Assembly (NCBI GenBank): GCA_943370355.1
Contig: CALRQP020000016.1
Location: 1-64,000 of the forward strand
Reading direction: 5' to 3'
From: JADCGM01 sp943370355
GTDB lineage: Bacteria; Pseudomonadota; Alphaproteobacteria; Sphingomonadales; Sphingomonadaceae
DNA: 64,000 nucleotides
The translations under genes were made by a program, and so were the position numbers. Each line of letters starts with the position of its first letter. Position 1 is the stretch's first letter. Of this stretch, positions 1-7,032 are shown piece after piece. The notes below the pieces were generated by a model. The model did not search any database. It saw only the letters and a program-made list of their open reading frames with translations, and had not been told where the DNA came from.

Positions 1-72
1 CCCGTGCGACAGTGGAAAATACGGCTCGATCCGGCGCATCTGCGCCTCCGACAACCAGATCAGATCTCTCAT
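1..72 (-). CDS. IS5-family transposase, N-terminal 24 codons (partial)
   Basis: Reading the minus strand from an ATG at 72 gives 24 codons beginning MRDLIWLSEAQMRRIEPYFP, which is the characteristic N-terminus of IS5-family transposases with the DUF4096-type helix-turn-helix (the family pattern is LSxxQMxRLEPYFP). The enzyme would carry a DDE catalytic core further on, beyond the window. Only the start is present because the window begins inside the gene, so intactness cannot be judged. It is transcribed toward the left edge, away from the chromosomal genes. Confidence 0.75.
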   Translation of the reverse strand, partial: MRDLIWLSEAQMRRIEPYFPLSHG

Positions 73-149
73 GCCAGCGCCTCCTCAGCGCCGACATTGA
101 ATCAACCGATCACTATCTCCGCAAGAGATTTAACAGGTCCTGAGCCTAG
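1..149 (-). mobile_element. IS5-family insertion sequence, one end (cut by window edge)
   Basis: The first 72 bases encode the N-terminus of an IS5-family transposase on the minus strand. The non-coding stretch beyond it (73 to about 145) reads as the element's left flank. The likely outer boundary is near 145-149, where a CTAG tetranucleotide (146-149) abuts GGCTCAGGACC on the minus strand; IS5-family elements often insert at CTAG or TA targets. The other end lies outside the window, so the terminal inverted repeat cannot be confirmed. The boundary is inference. Confidence 0.55.
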
Positions 150-207
150 TCGCGTGAAAGGCAGGTAGCCATCGGATCTCAGACCTATCAGCCTGCAGCA
201 TAGCTGC

Positions 208-843
208 TCAAAACCCCAGATACGTCCGCGCCACGTACAGCGCGCCCTTTGCGGCCGCGACGACCATGCTCGAGACCAGCACCGTGCTGGCGACCGTCAG
301 CACCATCCCCGCCAGCACCGCGAGGCCGTCGTGGTAGATGATCGCGACCATGAACATGGCGATAGTCAGTGACGGGGCCTGGTTGCCGAGCGGGATCGGC
401 AGTTCGACGAGCACGGCGAGCAGGAAGCAGACAAGGCCGATGAGCCGGGTTGCCCCGCCATCGACGAGACTGTGCAGGCGCGGGCGGAACAGCCGTTCGA
501 TCCAATGTTCCCAGCGCAGGAATTTACCGAGGATCGCGCTGAGCTGCGTCTTGCTCATCTGCCGCTTGCGCAGGAAGGCCGGCAGCCAGGGCTTCGCATG
601 GCCGAGCATGAGCTGGCCCGACAGCAGCAGCAACGGAATGCCGGTGATCAGCGTGCTTCCGGGGGGCAGCGGCAGCGTGTTGAACAGCGCGAACAGCAAC
701 AGCATGCCGGCAAGCGCGCGCTCCTCAAGCCAGTCCGCCATTTCCGCCGGACCGATGCGGTCGCCGGGATGCTCGTCGATCATCCGCCGCAGCAGCTGCG
801 ACAGGCTCAGATGTTCGCGTTGCGTGGGAGGCGTCGACGGCAT
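208..843 (-). CDS. Exopolysaccharide synthesis protein, ExoD family
   Basis: A 211-residue membrane protein of the ExoD family (named for Rhizobium exoD, needed for normal exopolysaccharide and alkali tolerance). After a hydrophilic N-terminus with a basic/acidic segment, residues about 45-80 form hydrophobic helices with the typical LPLPPGSTLITGIPLLLLS segment, and the C-terminal half holds two to three further hydrophobic segments including LVELPIPLGNQAPSLTIAMF. The length is usual for the family. Its stop lies about 60 bases from the probable end of the IS element, so the element sits just downstream. The biochemical activity of the family is unknown. Confidence 0.85.
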   Translation of the reverse strand: MPSTPPTQREHLSLSQLLRRMIDEHPGDRIGPAEMADWLEERALAGMLLLFALFNTLPLPPGSTLITGIPLLLLSGQLMLGHAKPWLPAFLRKRQMSKTQLSAILGKFLRWEHWIERLFRPRLHSLVDGGATRLIGLVCFLLAVLVELPIPLGNQAPSLTIAMFMVAIIYHDGLAVLAGMVLTVASTVLVSSMVVAAAKGALYVARTYLGF

Positions 844-894
844 GTCCGCGACGCCCTAACGCAAAGATGTTTCAGACGAAAGCGGCAGGTCCGG

Positions 895-1269
895 CTATTT
901 CACCTGACCGATTTTGATCGACGCGAGCTGGACGCCATAGGTCGACTGCAGCGTGCTGATCTTCGCGCGCAGTTCGGCGATGCTCGCGGCGTCGGCCTTC
1001 GACATCACATAGCCGGCGAAGAAGGGCTGGCGGTCCTCAAGGTGCATTTCGATCCCGCGCCAGCCATTGGCGGCGAGGAAGTCGCTGGCCTTGTCCAGAC
1101 CGGGCTTGGAACCGGTGAACCAGGCGCGGATCGGCCGTGGCGTTGAGCCATCGTCGCCAGCTGCCTGCAGTTCCGCGAGCATCGCCTTCTGCGTAACGGT
1201 CTGCTCGGCGGCCATGGCCGATGTGCCGAGCGCCAATGCGCCTGCGAAAATCATCGAACGGACAATCAT
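895..1269 (-). CDS. Small exported protein of unknown function
   Basis: A 124-residue protein with a clear Sec signal peptide (MIVRSMIFAGALALGTSAMAA, cleavage after AMA-A). The mature part of about 100 residues is mixed alpha/beta and has a pattern (WFTGSKPGLDKASDFLAANG, then SIAELRAKISTLQSTYGV) that loosely resembles RraB/DUF695-type small domains, but no diagnostic motif is visible and the resemblance is only tentative. There are no cysteines in the mature chain. It lies between the exoD-like gene and ssb, all on the minus strand, with gaps of 51 and 69 bases. It may be a periplasmic accessory protein; I do not recognise a function. Confidence 0.6.
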   Translation of the reverse strand: MIVRSMIFAGALALGTSAMAAEQTVTQKAMLAELQAAGDDGSTPRPIRAWFTGSKPGLDKASDFLAANGWRGIEMHLEDRQPFFAGYVMSKADAASIAELRAKISTLQSTYGVQLASIKIGQVK

Positions 1270-1338
1270 GATGCACCTCCCTGATCGGCGGATAACATCA
1301 CGATCGTCCGTCCGAGAAAAGCCGGAAAATTCAGAGGC

Positions 1339-1857
1339 TCAAAACGGCACGTCGTCGTCGAGATCGTCGTCGAATGCGCCGCCGCCGATGCCGCCCTTCT
1401 TGGCGCCGCCGGCCGGCGCGCCGCCGCCGAAGTCGTTCGAACGGCCATAATCATTGCCGCCGCCGCTGCCATAATCGCTGCCGCCGCCTCCGCCGCCGCC
1501 TTCGCCGCGGCCGTCGAGCATCACGAGCGTCGAGTTGAACCGCTGCAGCACGACCTCGGTCGAATAGCGTTCGGCGCCCGACTGGTCCTGCCACTTGCGG
1601 GTCTGCAGCTGGCCCTCAAGATAGACCTTCGATCCCTTGCGCAGATATTGCTCGGCGACGCGTGCGAGATTCTCGTCGAAGATCACGACCTGGTGCCATT
1701 CGGTCTTTTCGCGCCGCTCGCCTGAATTTTTGTCGCGCCAATTCTCGGACGTTGCGATGCGCAGGTTCACGAGCTTGCCGCCGCTCGGCAGCGACCGCGC
1801 CTCGGGGTCCTTACCCAGATTGCCGATGAGGATTACCTTGTTGACGCTTCCAGCCAT
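1339..1857 (-). CDS. ssb: Single-stranded DNA-binding protein
   Basis: A 172-residue SSB, close to the 178 residues of the E. coli protein. It binds single-stranded DNA as a tetramer during replication, repair and recombination. Residues 1-110 are the OB fold (start MAGSVNKVILIGNLGKDPE, then the WRDK and TEWHQVV strands). Residues about 115-160 are a flexible linker rich in glycine, including a run of seven glycines. The end is DDDLDDDVPF, the conserved acidic tip that recruits partner proteins. The ATG at 1857 is preceded by GAAGGAA as ribosome-binding site. A promoter candidate lies at 1890-1917. Confidence 0.97.
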   Translation of the reverse strand: MAGSVNKVILIGNLGKDPEARSLPSGGKLVNLRIATSENWRDKNSGERREKTEWHQVVIFDENLARVAEQYLRKGSKVYLEGQLQTRKWQDQSGAERYSTEVVLQRFNSTLVMLDGRGEGGGGGGGSDYGSGGGNDYGRSNDFGGGAPAGGAKKGGIGGGAFDDDLDDDVPF

Positions 1858-1889
1858 CCGGCCCGTTCCTTCGCTTGATCAATGAGAAC

Positions 1890-1917
1890 ATAATAGGAAT
1901 ATCGGTGGCAATCGCAA
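1890..1917 (-). promoter_or_regulatory. Candidate ssb promoter (-35/-10)
   Basis: On the minus strand TTGCGA (1917-1912) and TATTAT (1895-1890) are separated by 16 bases, a reasonable sigma-70-like pair. It predicts a start of transcription near 1883 and a 5' leader of roughly 25 bases before the ssb ATG at 1857. No GTTC-N7-GTTC alphaproteobacterial LexA site was seen here. Confidence 0.45.
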
Positions 1918-2029
1918 CCGACTCGTGCAGGTGACGTTAGGCGTGTGAGCGCGAAGTTCAAACGCCATTCCTCTTGCGTCGGCGCGGCAATTGAGGCTCT
2001 AAGGCGCGCACAATGCTTGGCAGGATCAC

Positions 2030-2407
2030 ATGGGTCTCCTGAAGTCGATTTTCACCTGGTGGGACGGCCCCACATTCGGCACCTGGCTCGAGACAAAGCG
2101 GCTGGGTACCGAGATGGGCCGCGACGACGCCGGCAACGTCTATTACCAGACCAAGGACGCCAAGCGCCGCTGGGTCGTCTATGCGGGCGACAATGAGGCG
2201 AGCCGCGTGCCGCCCGAATGGCATATCTGGCTGCACCGGACCACGGATCGGCTTCCCGCCGACCAGATCCCCGTCAAGGTCTGGGAGAAGCCCTGGGTTC
2301 CCAACATGACCGGTACATCCGACGCCTACGCACCGTCGGGCGCGATGTCGAAGGGCGGCCACCGCGCCCGGGCGACCGGCGACTATGAAGCATGGACACC
2401 TGACTGA
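2030..2407 (+). CDS. NADH:ubiquinone oxidoreductase accessory subunit, NDUFA12 family
   Basis: A 125-residue homologue of the NDUFA12/B17.2 accessory subunit of respiratory complex I, a class kept in alphaproteobacteria and mitochondria. Visible hallmarks are the N-terminal WWDGPTFGTWLET segment, GNVYYQ, RRWVVYAG and VPPEWHIWLHRTTD, all highly conserved in the family. It is a soluble protein that sits on the matrix/cytoplasmic arm near the quinone pocket. It leads a three-gene run: its TGA (2405-2407) shares one base with the mlaD ATG (2407-2409), implying translational coupling. The nuo operon itself is not in the window. Confidence 0.93.
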   Translation: MGLLKSIFTWWDGPTFGTWLETKRLGTEMGRDDAGNVYYQTKDAKRRWVVYAGDNEASRVPPEWHIWLHRTTDRLPADQIPVKVWEKPWVPNMTGTSDAYAPSGAMSKGGHRARATGDYEAWTPD

Positions 2408-2892
2408 TGCGCGCACTGCTCAAGGATAATTTCGTCGAGGCACTGATCGGCCTGTTCGTGCTGATCGTCGGCGTCTGGTTCGTCGTGTTCGCCTATGGCC
2501 GCACCGAAGGCGCGCGCTCAGGCAATGGCTATGTCGTGACCGCGCGTTTCCCGAACGCGAGCGGCGTGACCTCGGGCACCGATGTACGGCTGTCGGGAAT
2601 CAAGGTCGGCACCGTCGTGTCGGAAAAGCTCGATCCGGCGACCTATCAGGCGATCCTTGGCATCTCGATCGACAAGTCGGTCAAGCTGCCCGTCGATTCG
2701 AGTGCGGCGATCACGTCCGAAGGCATTCTCGGCGGCAATTATGTGCGGCTGTCGCCGGGCGGTGAGACCGACATGCTGCGTGCGGGCGATGAGATCACCG
2801 ACACGCAAGGCTCGGTCGACCTCATGAGCCTGATCGGCAGCTTCGTGAACAAGACCAGCGAGCCTGCGAAGAAGGACGAGGCCGCGAAGTGA
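2407..2892 (+). CDS. mlaD: MlaD, membrane-anchored MCE-domain phospholipid transport protein
   Basis: A 161-residue MCE-domain protein. Residues about 10-32 are the single N-terminal membrane anchor (LIGLFVLIVGVWFVVFAYG). The rest is one MCE domain with VTARFPNASGVTSGTDVRLSGIKVG and the GxxGGNYVRLSPGG segment. In the family MlaD forms a hexameric ring on the inner membrane and passes phospholipids between the MlaFE transporter and the periplasmic carrier, keeping the outer leaflet asymmetric. MlaE and MlaF are not in this window, although in many relatives they are nearby. It overlaps NDUFA12 upstream by one base and the DUF2155 gene downstream by one base. Confidence 0.92.
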   Translation: MRALLKDNFVEALIGLFVLIVGVWFVVFAYGRTEGARSGNGYVVTARFPNASGVTSGTDVRLSGIKVGTVVSEKLDPATYQAILGISIDKSVKLPVDSSAAITSEGILGGNYVRLSPGGETDMLRAGDEITDTQGSVDLMSLIGSFVNKTSEPAKKDEAAK

Positions 2893-3425
2893 TGTTCGCA
2901 GCCGTCGCGGCGGCGGCAGCGCTGGCTGCTGCTGCGCCCGCGGCGACTCCCCCGGCTGCAGCCCCTGCCAAGACTGCGCCGGCCGCGCCCAAGGCGGCTC
3001 CCGCAACTCCCACGCCGATGCCGCAACGAGTCGCGCGCATCGCCGCGCTTAACAAGCAGAATGGCCGGGTTCAGGAATTTGCCGTCCACCCGGGCTCGCG
3101 CGTTGCCTATGGCCGGCTCGCGATCAACGTGCGCGCCTGCGAGACGACCCCGCCCTGGGAGCGGCCATCGTTGTCGGGCGCTTTCGTGCAGATCGACGAT
3201 GTCGAGACGAAGAAGCGGCTGTTCTCGGGCTGGCTGTTCGCCGAGACGCCGTCGCTCAACAGCTTCGACAACCCCGTCTATGACGTCTGGGTCAGAAGCT
3301 GCACGATGAGCTTCCCCGAGACTGGTCCGGACACCATCGTGCCGGGCAAGTCCAAGCCTGATCCCGAATCGAGCGCGCCGAAGTCCGCGTCGACGGCCAG
3401 CGCTACCGACAGCAAGCCCCGATAG
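2892..3425 (+). CDS. DUF2155-domain exported protein
   Basis: A 177-residue protein starting at an ATG that shares a base with the mlaD stop; a GTG three bases earlier would add one residue. An N-terminal signal peptide of alternating alanines is followed by an Ala/Pro-rich stretch to about residue 45. The DUF2155 domain covers about 48-145 (RVARIAALNKQNGRVQEF, ACETTPPWERPSLSGAFVQI, LFSGWLFAETPSLNSFDNPVYDVWVRSC), with two cysteines probably disulfide-bonded in the periplasm. The tail is Ser/Pro/Lys-rich and disordered. Function is unknown. Its last 148 bases overlap the convergent aat gene, so its disordered tail is encoded opposite the aat C-terminus. Confidence 0.88.
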   Translation: MFAAVAAAAALAAAAPAATPPAAAPAKTAPAAPKAAPATPTPMPQRVARIAALNKQNGRVQEFAVHPGSRVAYGRLAINVRACETTPPWERPSLSGAFVQIDDVETKKRLFSGWLFAETPSLNSFDNPVYDVWVRSCTMSFPETGPDTIVPGKSKPDPESSAPKSASTASATDSKPR

Positions 3426-3967
3426 GCCTCGCGCGATATTTCGACCGCACCAAACCCCGCAAGATGCGGCGTCACGAACTGCGTATCGAGCAAGAAGAAC
3501 CTGCCGAAACGTAGCCGCGCCACGAGATGCGCGAGAGCTGCCTTCGAGGCATCGCGGACCCGCGTGAACATGCTCTCGCCGAAGAACGCACCGCCCAATG
3601 ATACGCCGTAGAGCCCGCCGACGAGCTTTCCGCTGGCCCAGCATTCGACGGAATGGGCGAGGCCCCGTTTGTGCAGTTGGGTGTAGGCTGCAACGATCGG
3701 TTCGTTGATCCAGCTGTCCTCGCGGCCCGGGGCAGGCGCGGCGCAGGCGCGCATCACTTCGGTGAAAGCGGTATCGACCCGGTGCTCGAACGTCTCGTGC
3801 CGCAGCAGTTTGGCGAGCGAATGCGGCAGGTGAAAGCCCTCCAGCGGGATGATCCCGCGCCGCTTTGGCTCGACCCAATAGACATCGTCGATGTCGCGCG
3901 CATCGCCCATGGGGAAGATGCCCGCCGAATAGGCGCGGATCAGCAGGTCTGGGTCGAGCGCGGTCAC
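3278..3967 (-). CDS. aat: Leucyl/phenylalanyl-tRNA--protein transferase
   Basis: A 229-residue Aat enzyme (E. coli 234). It transfers Leu or Phe from aminoacyl-tRNA to the N-terminal Lys or Arg of proteins, creating type 2 N-degrons read by ClpS/ClpAP. The family hallmarks are visible: LLIRAYSAGIFPMGD near the start, WVEPKRRGIIPLE, LAHSVECW, LVGGLYGVSLGGAFFGESMF, and LLDTQFVTPHLAGFGAVEISR. The C-terminus extends about 40 residues past the last motif and runs through the 3' end of the convergent DUF2155 gene. A second N-degron ligase, bpt, lies 10 kb away in this window. Confidence 0.95.
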   Translation of the reverse strand: MTALDPDLLIRAYSAGIFPMGDARDIDDVYWVEPKRRGIIPLEGFHLPHSLAKLLRHETFEHRVDTAFTEVMRACAAPAPGREDSWINEPIVAAYTQLHKRGLAHSVECWASGKLVGGLYGVSLGGAFFGESMFTRVRDASKAALAHLVARLRFGRFFLLDTQFVTPHLAGFGAVEISREAYRGLLSVALAVDADFGALDSGSGLDLPGTMVSGPVSGKLIVQLLTQTS

Positions 3968-3974
3968 GACGGCG

Positions 3975-4457
3975 TCAGCCGTCGACCGGCACGCCGGGCA
4001 GGTTCTTGGAGGTCCGGATGGTCAGCGAGGTTTTGACATGGCTGACATTGGGGGCAGGGGTCAGCTCGCTGGTCAGGAAACGCTGAAACTCCTGCAGATC
4101 GTGCGCGACGATCTTCAGGATGAAGTCGATCTCGCCATTGAGCATATGACATTCCCGCACCTGCGGCAGCTGCGCGACATGCTCCTCGAACGCGCGCAGA
4201 TCGGTTTCAGCCTGACTCTTCAGCGACACCATCGCGAATACGGTGATGCCATAGCCGAGCGAGTCGGGATTCAGCTCCGCGTGATAGCCTTTGATGACGC
4301 CGCTATCCTCCAGCGTCCGCACACGGCGCAGGCAGGGCGGCGCGGTCAGCCCCGCGCGCGACGCCAGTTCGACATTGGTGATGCGACCGTCGTGCTGAAG
4401 ATGACGGAGGATCAGCCGATCGGTCGTATCGAGCTGATGCCGGTTTTGACTGCTCAT
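3975..4457 (-). CDS. Lrp/AsnC-family transcriptional regulator
   Basis: A 160-residue Lrp/AsnC regulator of normal length. Residues about 10-60 are the helix-turn-helix (LDTTDRLILRHLQHDGRITNVELASRAGLTAPPCLRRVRTLE), and about 75-150 are the RAM ligand-binding/dimerisation domain with the HMLNGEIDFILKIV segment. Members sense amino acids and often act on neighbouring genes and themselves. It ends 7 bases before the aat start, so aat is probably co-transcribed behind it. It diverges from the histidine-kinase-like gene at 4578 across 120 bases. The effector is not predictable. Confidence 0.92.
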   Translation of the reverse strand: MSSQNRHQLDTTDRLILRHLQHDGRITNVELASRAGLTAPPCLRRVRTLEDSGVIKGYHAELNPDSLGYGITVFAMVSLKSQAETDLRAFEEHVAQLPQVRECHMLNGEIDFILKIVAHDLQEFQRFLTSELTPAPNVSHVKTSLTIRTSKNLPGVPVDG

Positions 4458-4577
4458 GGCGCAAAAACTGCCATGTCGAAGTTGGGTTCACAACAACAAT
4501 ATTTCAAAACTGCGCAATAGTCGGTCGCTCTGGCCAGTCGGCAAGGTTCGGCATAAAGTCCGCGACGGGGCGGTCCG

Positions 4578-5846
4578 ATGCGAAACGATGGCATGAGCGG
4601 CGGGGGTGTGGCTGACGCGGGTAATCCGCGCGCTGCTGCGGCACGTGTCCTGTTCGATCTGCTGCTCGACGGCGATCTGCAGGGCGCGGAACGGACCCGC
4701 GCGCTCGATCTCTTGCTCGATATTCTCGCACGGCCCGAACGGCTCGCCAAAGCACCGTCCGCCAGATCAGCTGGCCGCCATCCGGCGGTGTCGCAGGCGC
4801 TGGACCGATTGGCGAGTCTCAACGACCGGTTGCACGGCCAGACCGCTTCGGGGCGGTCCATTCAGCCTTCGACGTGCACCTGGGTCAGCGTACTCGACGG
4901 ACGCATGACGTTTGATGGCCCGCAGCCCGAAAGCCTCGGATCGGCAAGCCTGATGGCATTTGCGGAGCAATCCCCGCCGCTCAAGCGCGCCTTGACGCTT
5001 TCGCTGGCCTTCGACGCACTGCCTGTCGCCGGTATCGCCCTGTCGGGCCAGCCGGTCTTTTGCGAGCAGGATGGCCATTTCATGGGCTATCGCGGCGTTG
5101 CCTCGACGACGCGGGCTGATGCTGAACCGGCGGTGACCGGAACCAGTGACGATGGTGCACGGCTCGCCCATGAACTCCGCTCGCCGCTCAATGCGATCAT
5201 GGGCTTCGCCGAACTCATCGAGCGCGAAATCCACGGTCCCGCGCCCGAGCCGATGCGCGCTGGTGCACAGCGCATCCTTGCTATTGCCCGCAGACTGCTG
5301 CCCGCGCTCGACGATCTGAGCGACTCGGCGCGGCTGGAACTGGGCCACTACCCCGTCGAGGCGAGCTGGATCGACGGACACGCGGTGATCGCCCGTACCG
5401 CCGGCCGCTATGCGGCGCTGGCGGCGGAGCGGCAGGGTTCGCTGACCTTTGCCAGCGACGGCGCGCTGTGGCTGCAAATCGATGAGTCGGCTCTGGAACG
5501 GCTGATCGAACGGTTGCTTGCGGCGACACTGGCGATCGCCGAGTCTGGCGAGCATTTCGAGCTAACCGCGGCTGCTGCGCCGGGTGACCGTGTCACCATC
5601 GCGCTGAACCGCCCCGCGCGCTTGACAGGCTGGACCAGCGACCAGTTGCGCAATCCCAGCGTCGATATCGAATCGACGGCACCAACCGGGACAGCGCCGC
5701 TGGTCGGACTCGGCTTTACCATGCGCCTCGTGTCGCAACTGGCCGAGCGGCTGGGCGGGAGTTTCACGATCGAGCCTGCGCACTTCCGCCTGAATTTGCC
5801 CGCGCTCGAAACGGCAAGGGTCGCCAGTCTGGCGCTGGCTCCCTAG
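4578..5846 (+). CDS. Histidine-kinase-like protein with degenerate ATPase domain
   Basis: A 422-residue protein with no membrane segment. Residues 1-190 match nothing I recognise. Residues about 192-255 form a HisKA dimerisation domain with an intact H box (ARLAHELRSPLNAIMGFAEL, phospho-acceptor His198). The C-terminal part should be the HATPase domain, but the N box reads LLAATLAIA with no conserved Asn, and the G1 DxGxG motif is absent; only a G2-like GLGFTMRLVSQLAERLGG remains near the end. It may therefore be a non-catalytic phosphotransfer or scaffold protein rather than an active kinase. It runs 34 bases upstream of trxB on the same strand. No partner response regulator is adjacent. Confidence 0.75.
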   Translation: MRNDGMSGGGVADAGNPRAAAARVLFDLLLDGDLQGAERTRALDLLLDILARPERLAKAPSARSAGRHPAVSQALDRLASLNDRLHGQTASGRSIQPSTCTWVSVLDGRMTFDGPQPESLGSASLMAFAEQSPPLKRALTLSLAFDALPVAGIALSGQPVFCEQDGHFMGYRGVASTTRADAEPAVTGTSDDGARLAHELRSPLNAIMGFAELIEREIHGPAPEPMRAGAQRILAIARRLLPALDDLSDSARLELGHYPVEASWIDGHAVIARTAGRYAALAAERQGSLTFASDGALWLQIDESALERLIERLLAATLAIAESGEHFELTAAAAPGDRVTIALNRPARLTGWTSDQLRNPSVDIESTAPTGTAPLVGLGFTMRLVSQLAERLGGSFTIEPAHFRLNLPALETARVASLALAP

Positions 5847-5880
5847 ATAGAAGCCGCAACCAAGGAAGCAGGCAGGATTG

Positions 5881-6885
5881 ATGAGCGAGACGATGCACAG
5901 CCGGGTGTTGATTATCGGGTCGGGGCCGGCGGGCTACACGGCCGCCGTCTATGCCGCGCGTGCCGCGCTCGAGCCCGTGCTCGTGCAGGGCATCCAGCCG
6001 GGCGGGCAGCTGACGATCACCACCGATGTCGAGAATTGGCCGGGCGAAACCTCGATCATGGGGCCTGATCTCATGCTCAAGATGGCCGCGCAGGCCGAGT
6101 ATGTCGGCACTAAGCTCGTGTCGGACACGATTGTCTCCGTCGATCTTTCAGCGCGGCCCTTCGTGGCGGTTGGTGATTCGGGCACGACCTACACTGGCGA
6201 CACGCTCGTGATCGCGACGGGCGCCTCCGCGCGTTGGCTCGGCATTCCGTCGGAAGAGAAATTCCGCGGCTTCGGCGTCTCCGCCTGCGCGACTTGCGAC
6301 GGCTTTTTTTATCGCGGCAAGAAGGTTGCCGTGGTCGGCGGCGGTAACACGGCGGTCGAGGAAGCGCTGTTCCTGACCAATTTCGCCAGCCATGTGACGC
6401 TGATCCATCGCCGAGATCATCTGCGCGCCGACAAGACCAATCAGGCGCGGCTGCATGCCAATCCGAAGATCAACGTGATCTGGAATGCCGAAGTCGCCGA
6501 GGTGATCGGCACCGACTCGCCGCCGGGCGTCACGGCGGTGCGGCTCGCCGATACGGCGGGCGGGGCCGGGCAGACGATCGATGTCGACGGCCTGTTCATC
6601 GCAATCGGCCACGACCCGGCAACGTCGCTGTTCCGCGGCAAACTCGACATGGATGACGAGGGCTATATCCTGCTCGATCGCGGCACCGGGACTTCGGTTC
6701 CGGGCGTCTTCGCGGCCGGCGACGTAACTGACAAAATCTATCGTCAGGCCGTTACCTCTGCCGGCATGGGTTGCATGGCCGCGCTCGATGCCGAGCGCTT
6801 CCTTGCCCATCACACGACGACCGAAATCGCTTCGGACGGCGCGCATGACGTCGACCCGGCGGTGCGTGCCGAGGCAGCGGAGTGA
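5881..6885 (+). CDS. trxB: Thioredoxin-disulfide reductase
   Basis: A 334-residue FAD/NADPH-dependent thioredoxin reductase. The N-terminal FAD-binding GxGPAGYTAAVYAAR motif, the redox pair SACATCDGFF (Cys136 and Cys139), the NADPH-binding GGGNTAVEEALFL and the late FAD motif GVFAAGDV are all present. It keeps cytoplasmic thioredoxin reduced. The ATG at 5881 gives the usual N-terminus; a TTG directly before it is less likely. AGGAAG and AGG lie in the 20 bases upstream. It is followed by a palindromic repeat and a LysR gene. Confidence 0.97.
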   Translation: MSETMHSRVLIIGSGPAGYTAAVYAARAALEPVLVQGIQPGGQLTITTDVENWPGETSIMGPDLMLKMAAQAEYVGTKLVSDTIVSVDLSARPFVAVGDSGTTYTGDTLVIATGASARWLGIPSEEKFRGFGVSACATCDGFFYRGKKVAVVGGGNTAVEEALFLTNFASHVTLIHRRDHLRADKTNQARLHANPKINVIWNAEVAEVIGTDSPPGVTAVRLADTAGGAGQTIDVDGLFIAIGHDPATSLFRGKLDMDDEGYILLDRGTGTSVPGVFAAGDVTDKIYRQAVTSAGMGCMAALDAERFLAHHTTTEIASDGAHDVDPAVRAEAAE

Positions 6886-6896
6886 GTCGCGCCACT

Positions 6897-7030
6897 CTTT
6901 CCCCTCCCCTTGAGGGGGAGGGCGACTCGTCTCCAGATGAGCGGGGAGGGGTGGCATTGCGCGGAGAAGGTGGTCACCCCCACCTGCTCAGCTTCGCTGA
7001 CGCGCCTCGCCCCTTGAGGGGGAGGAGGTA
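6897..7030. repeat. G/C-rich palindromic intergenic repeat, copy 1
   Basis: Between trxB and the LysR gene are two palindromes of the form CCCCT..TTGAGGGGG (one at 6901-6921, another around 7008-7028) separated by a GC-rich segment. Four related copies occur elsewhere in the window (near 8040, 12160, 45520 and 55575), always between genes. The distal palindrome supplies the GGAGGAGG that precedes the GTG start of the next gene. Confidence 0.7.
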
Positions 7031-7032
7031 AG

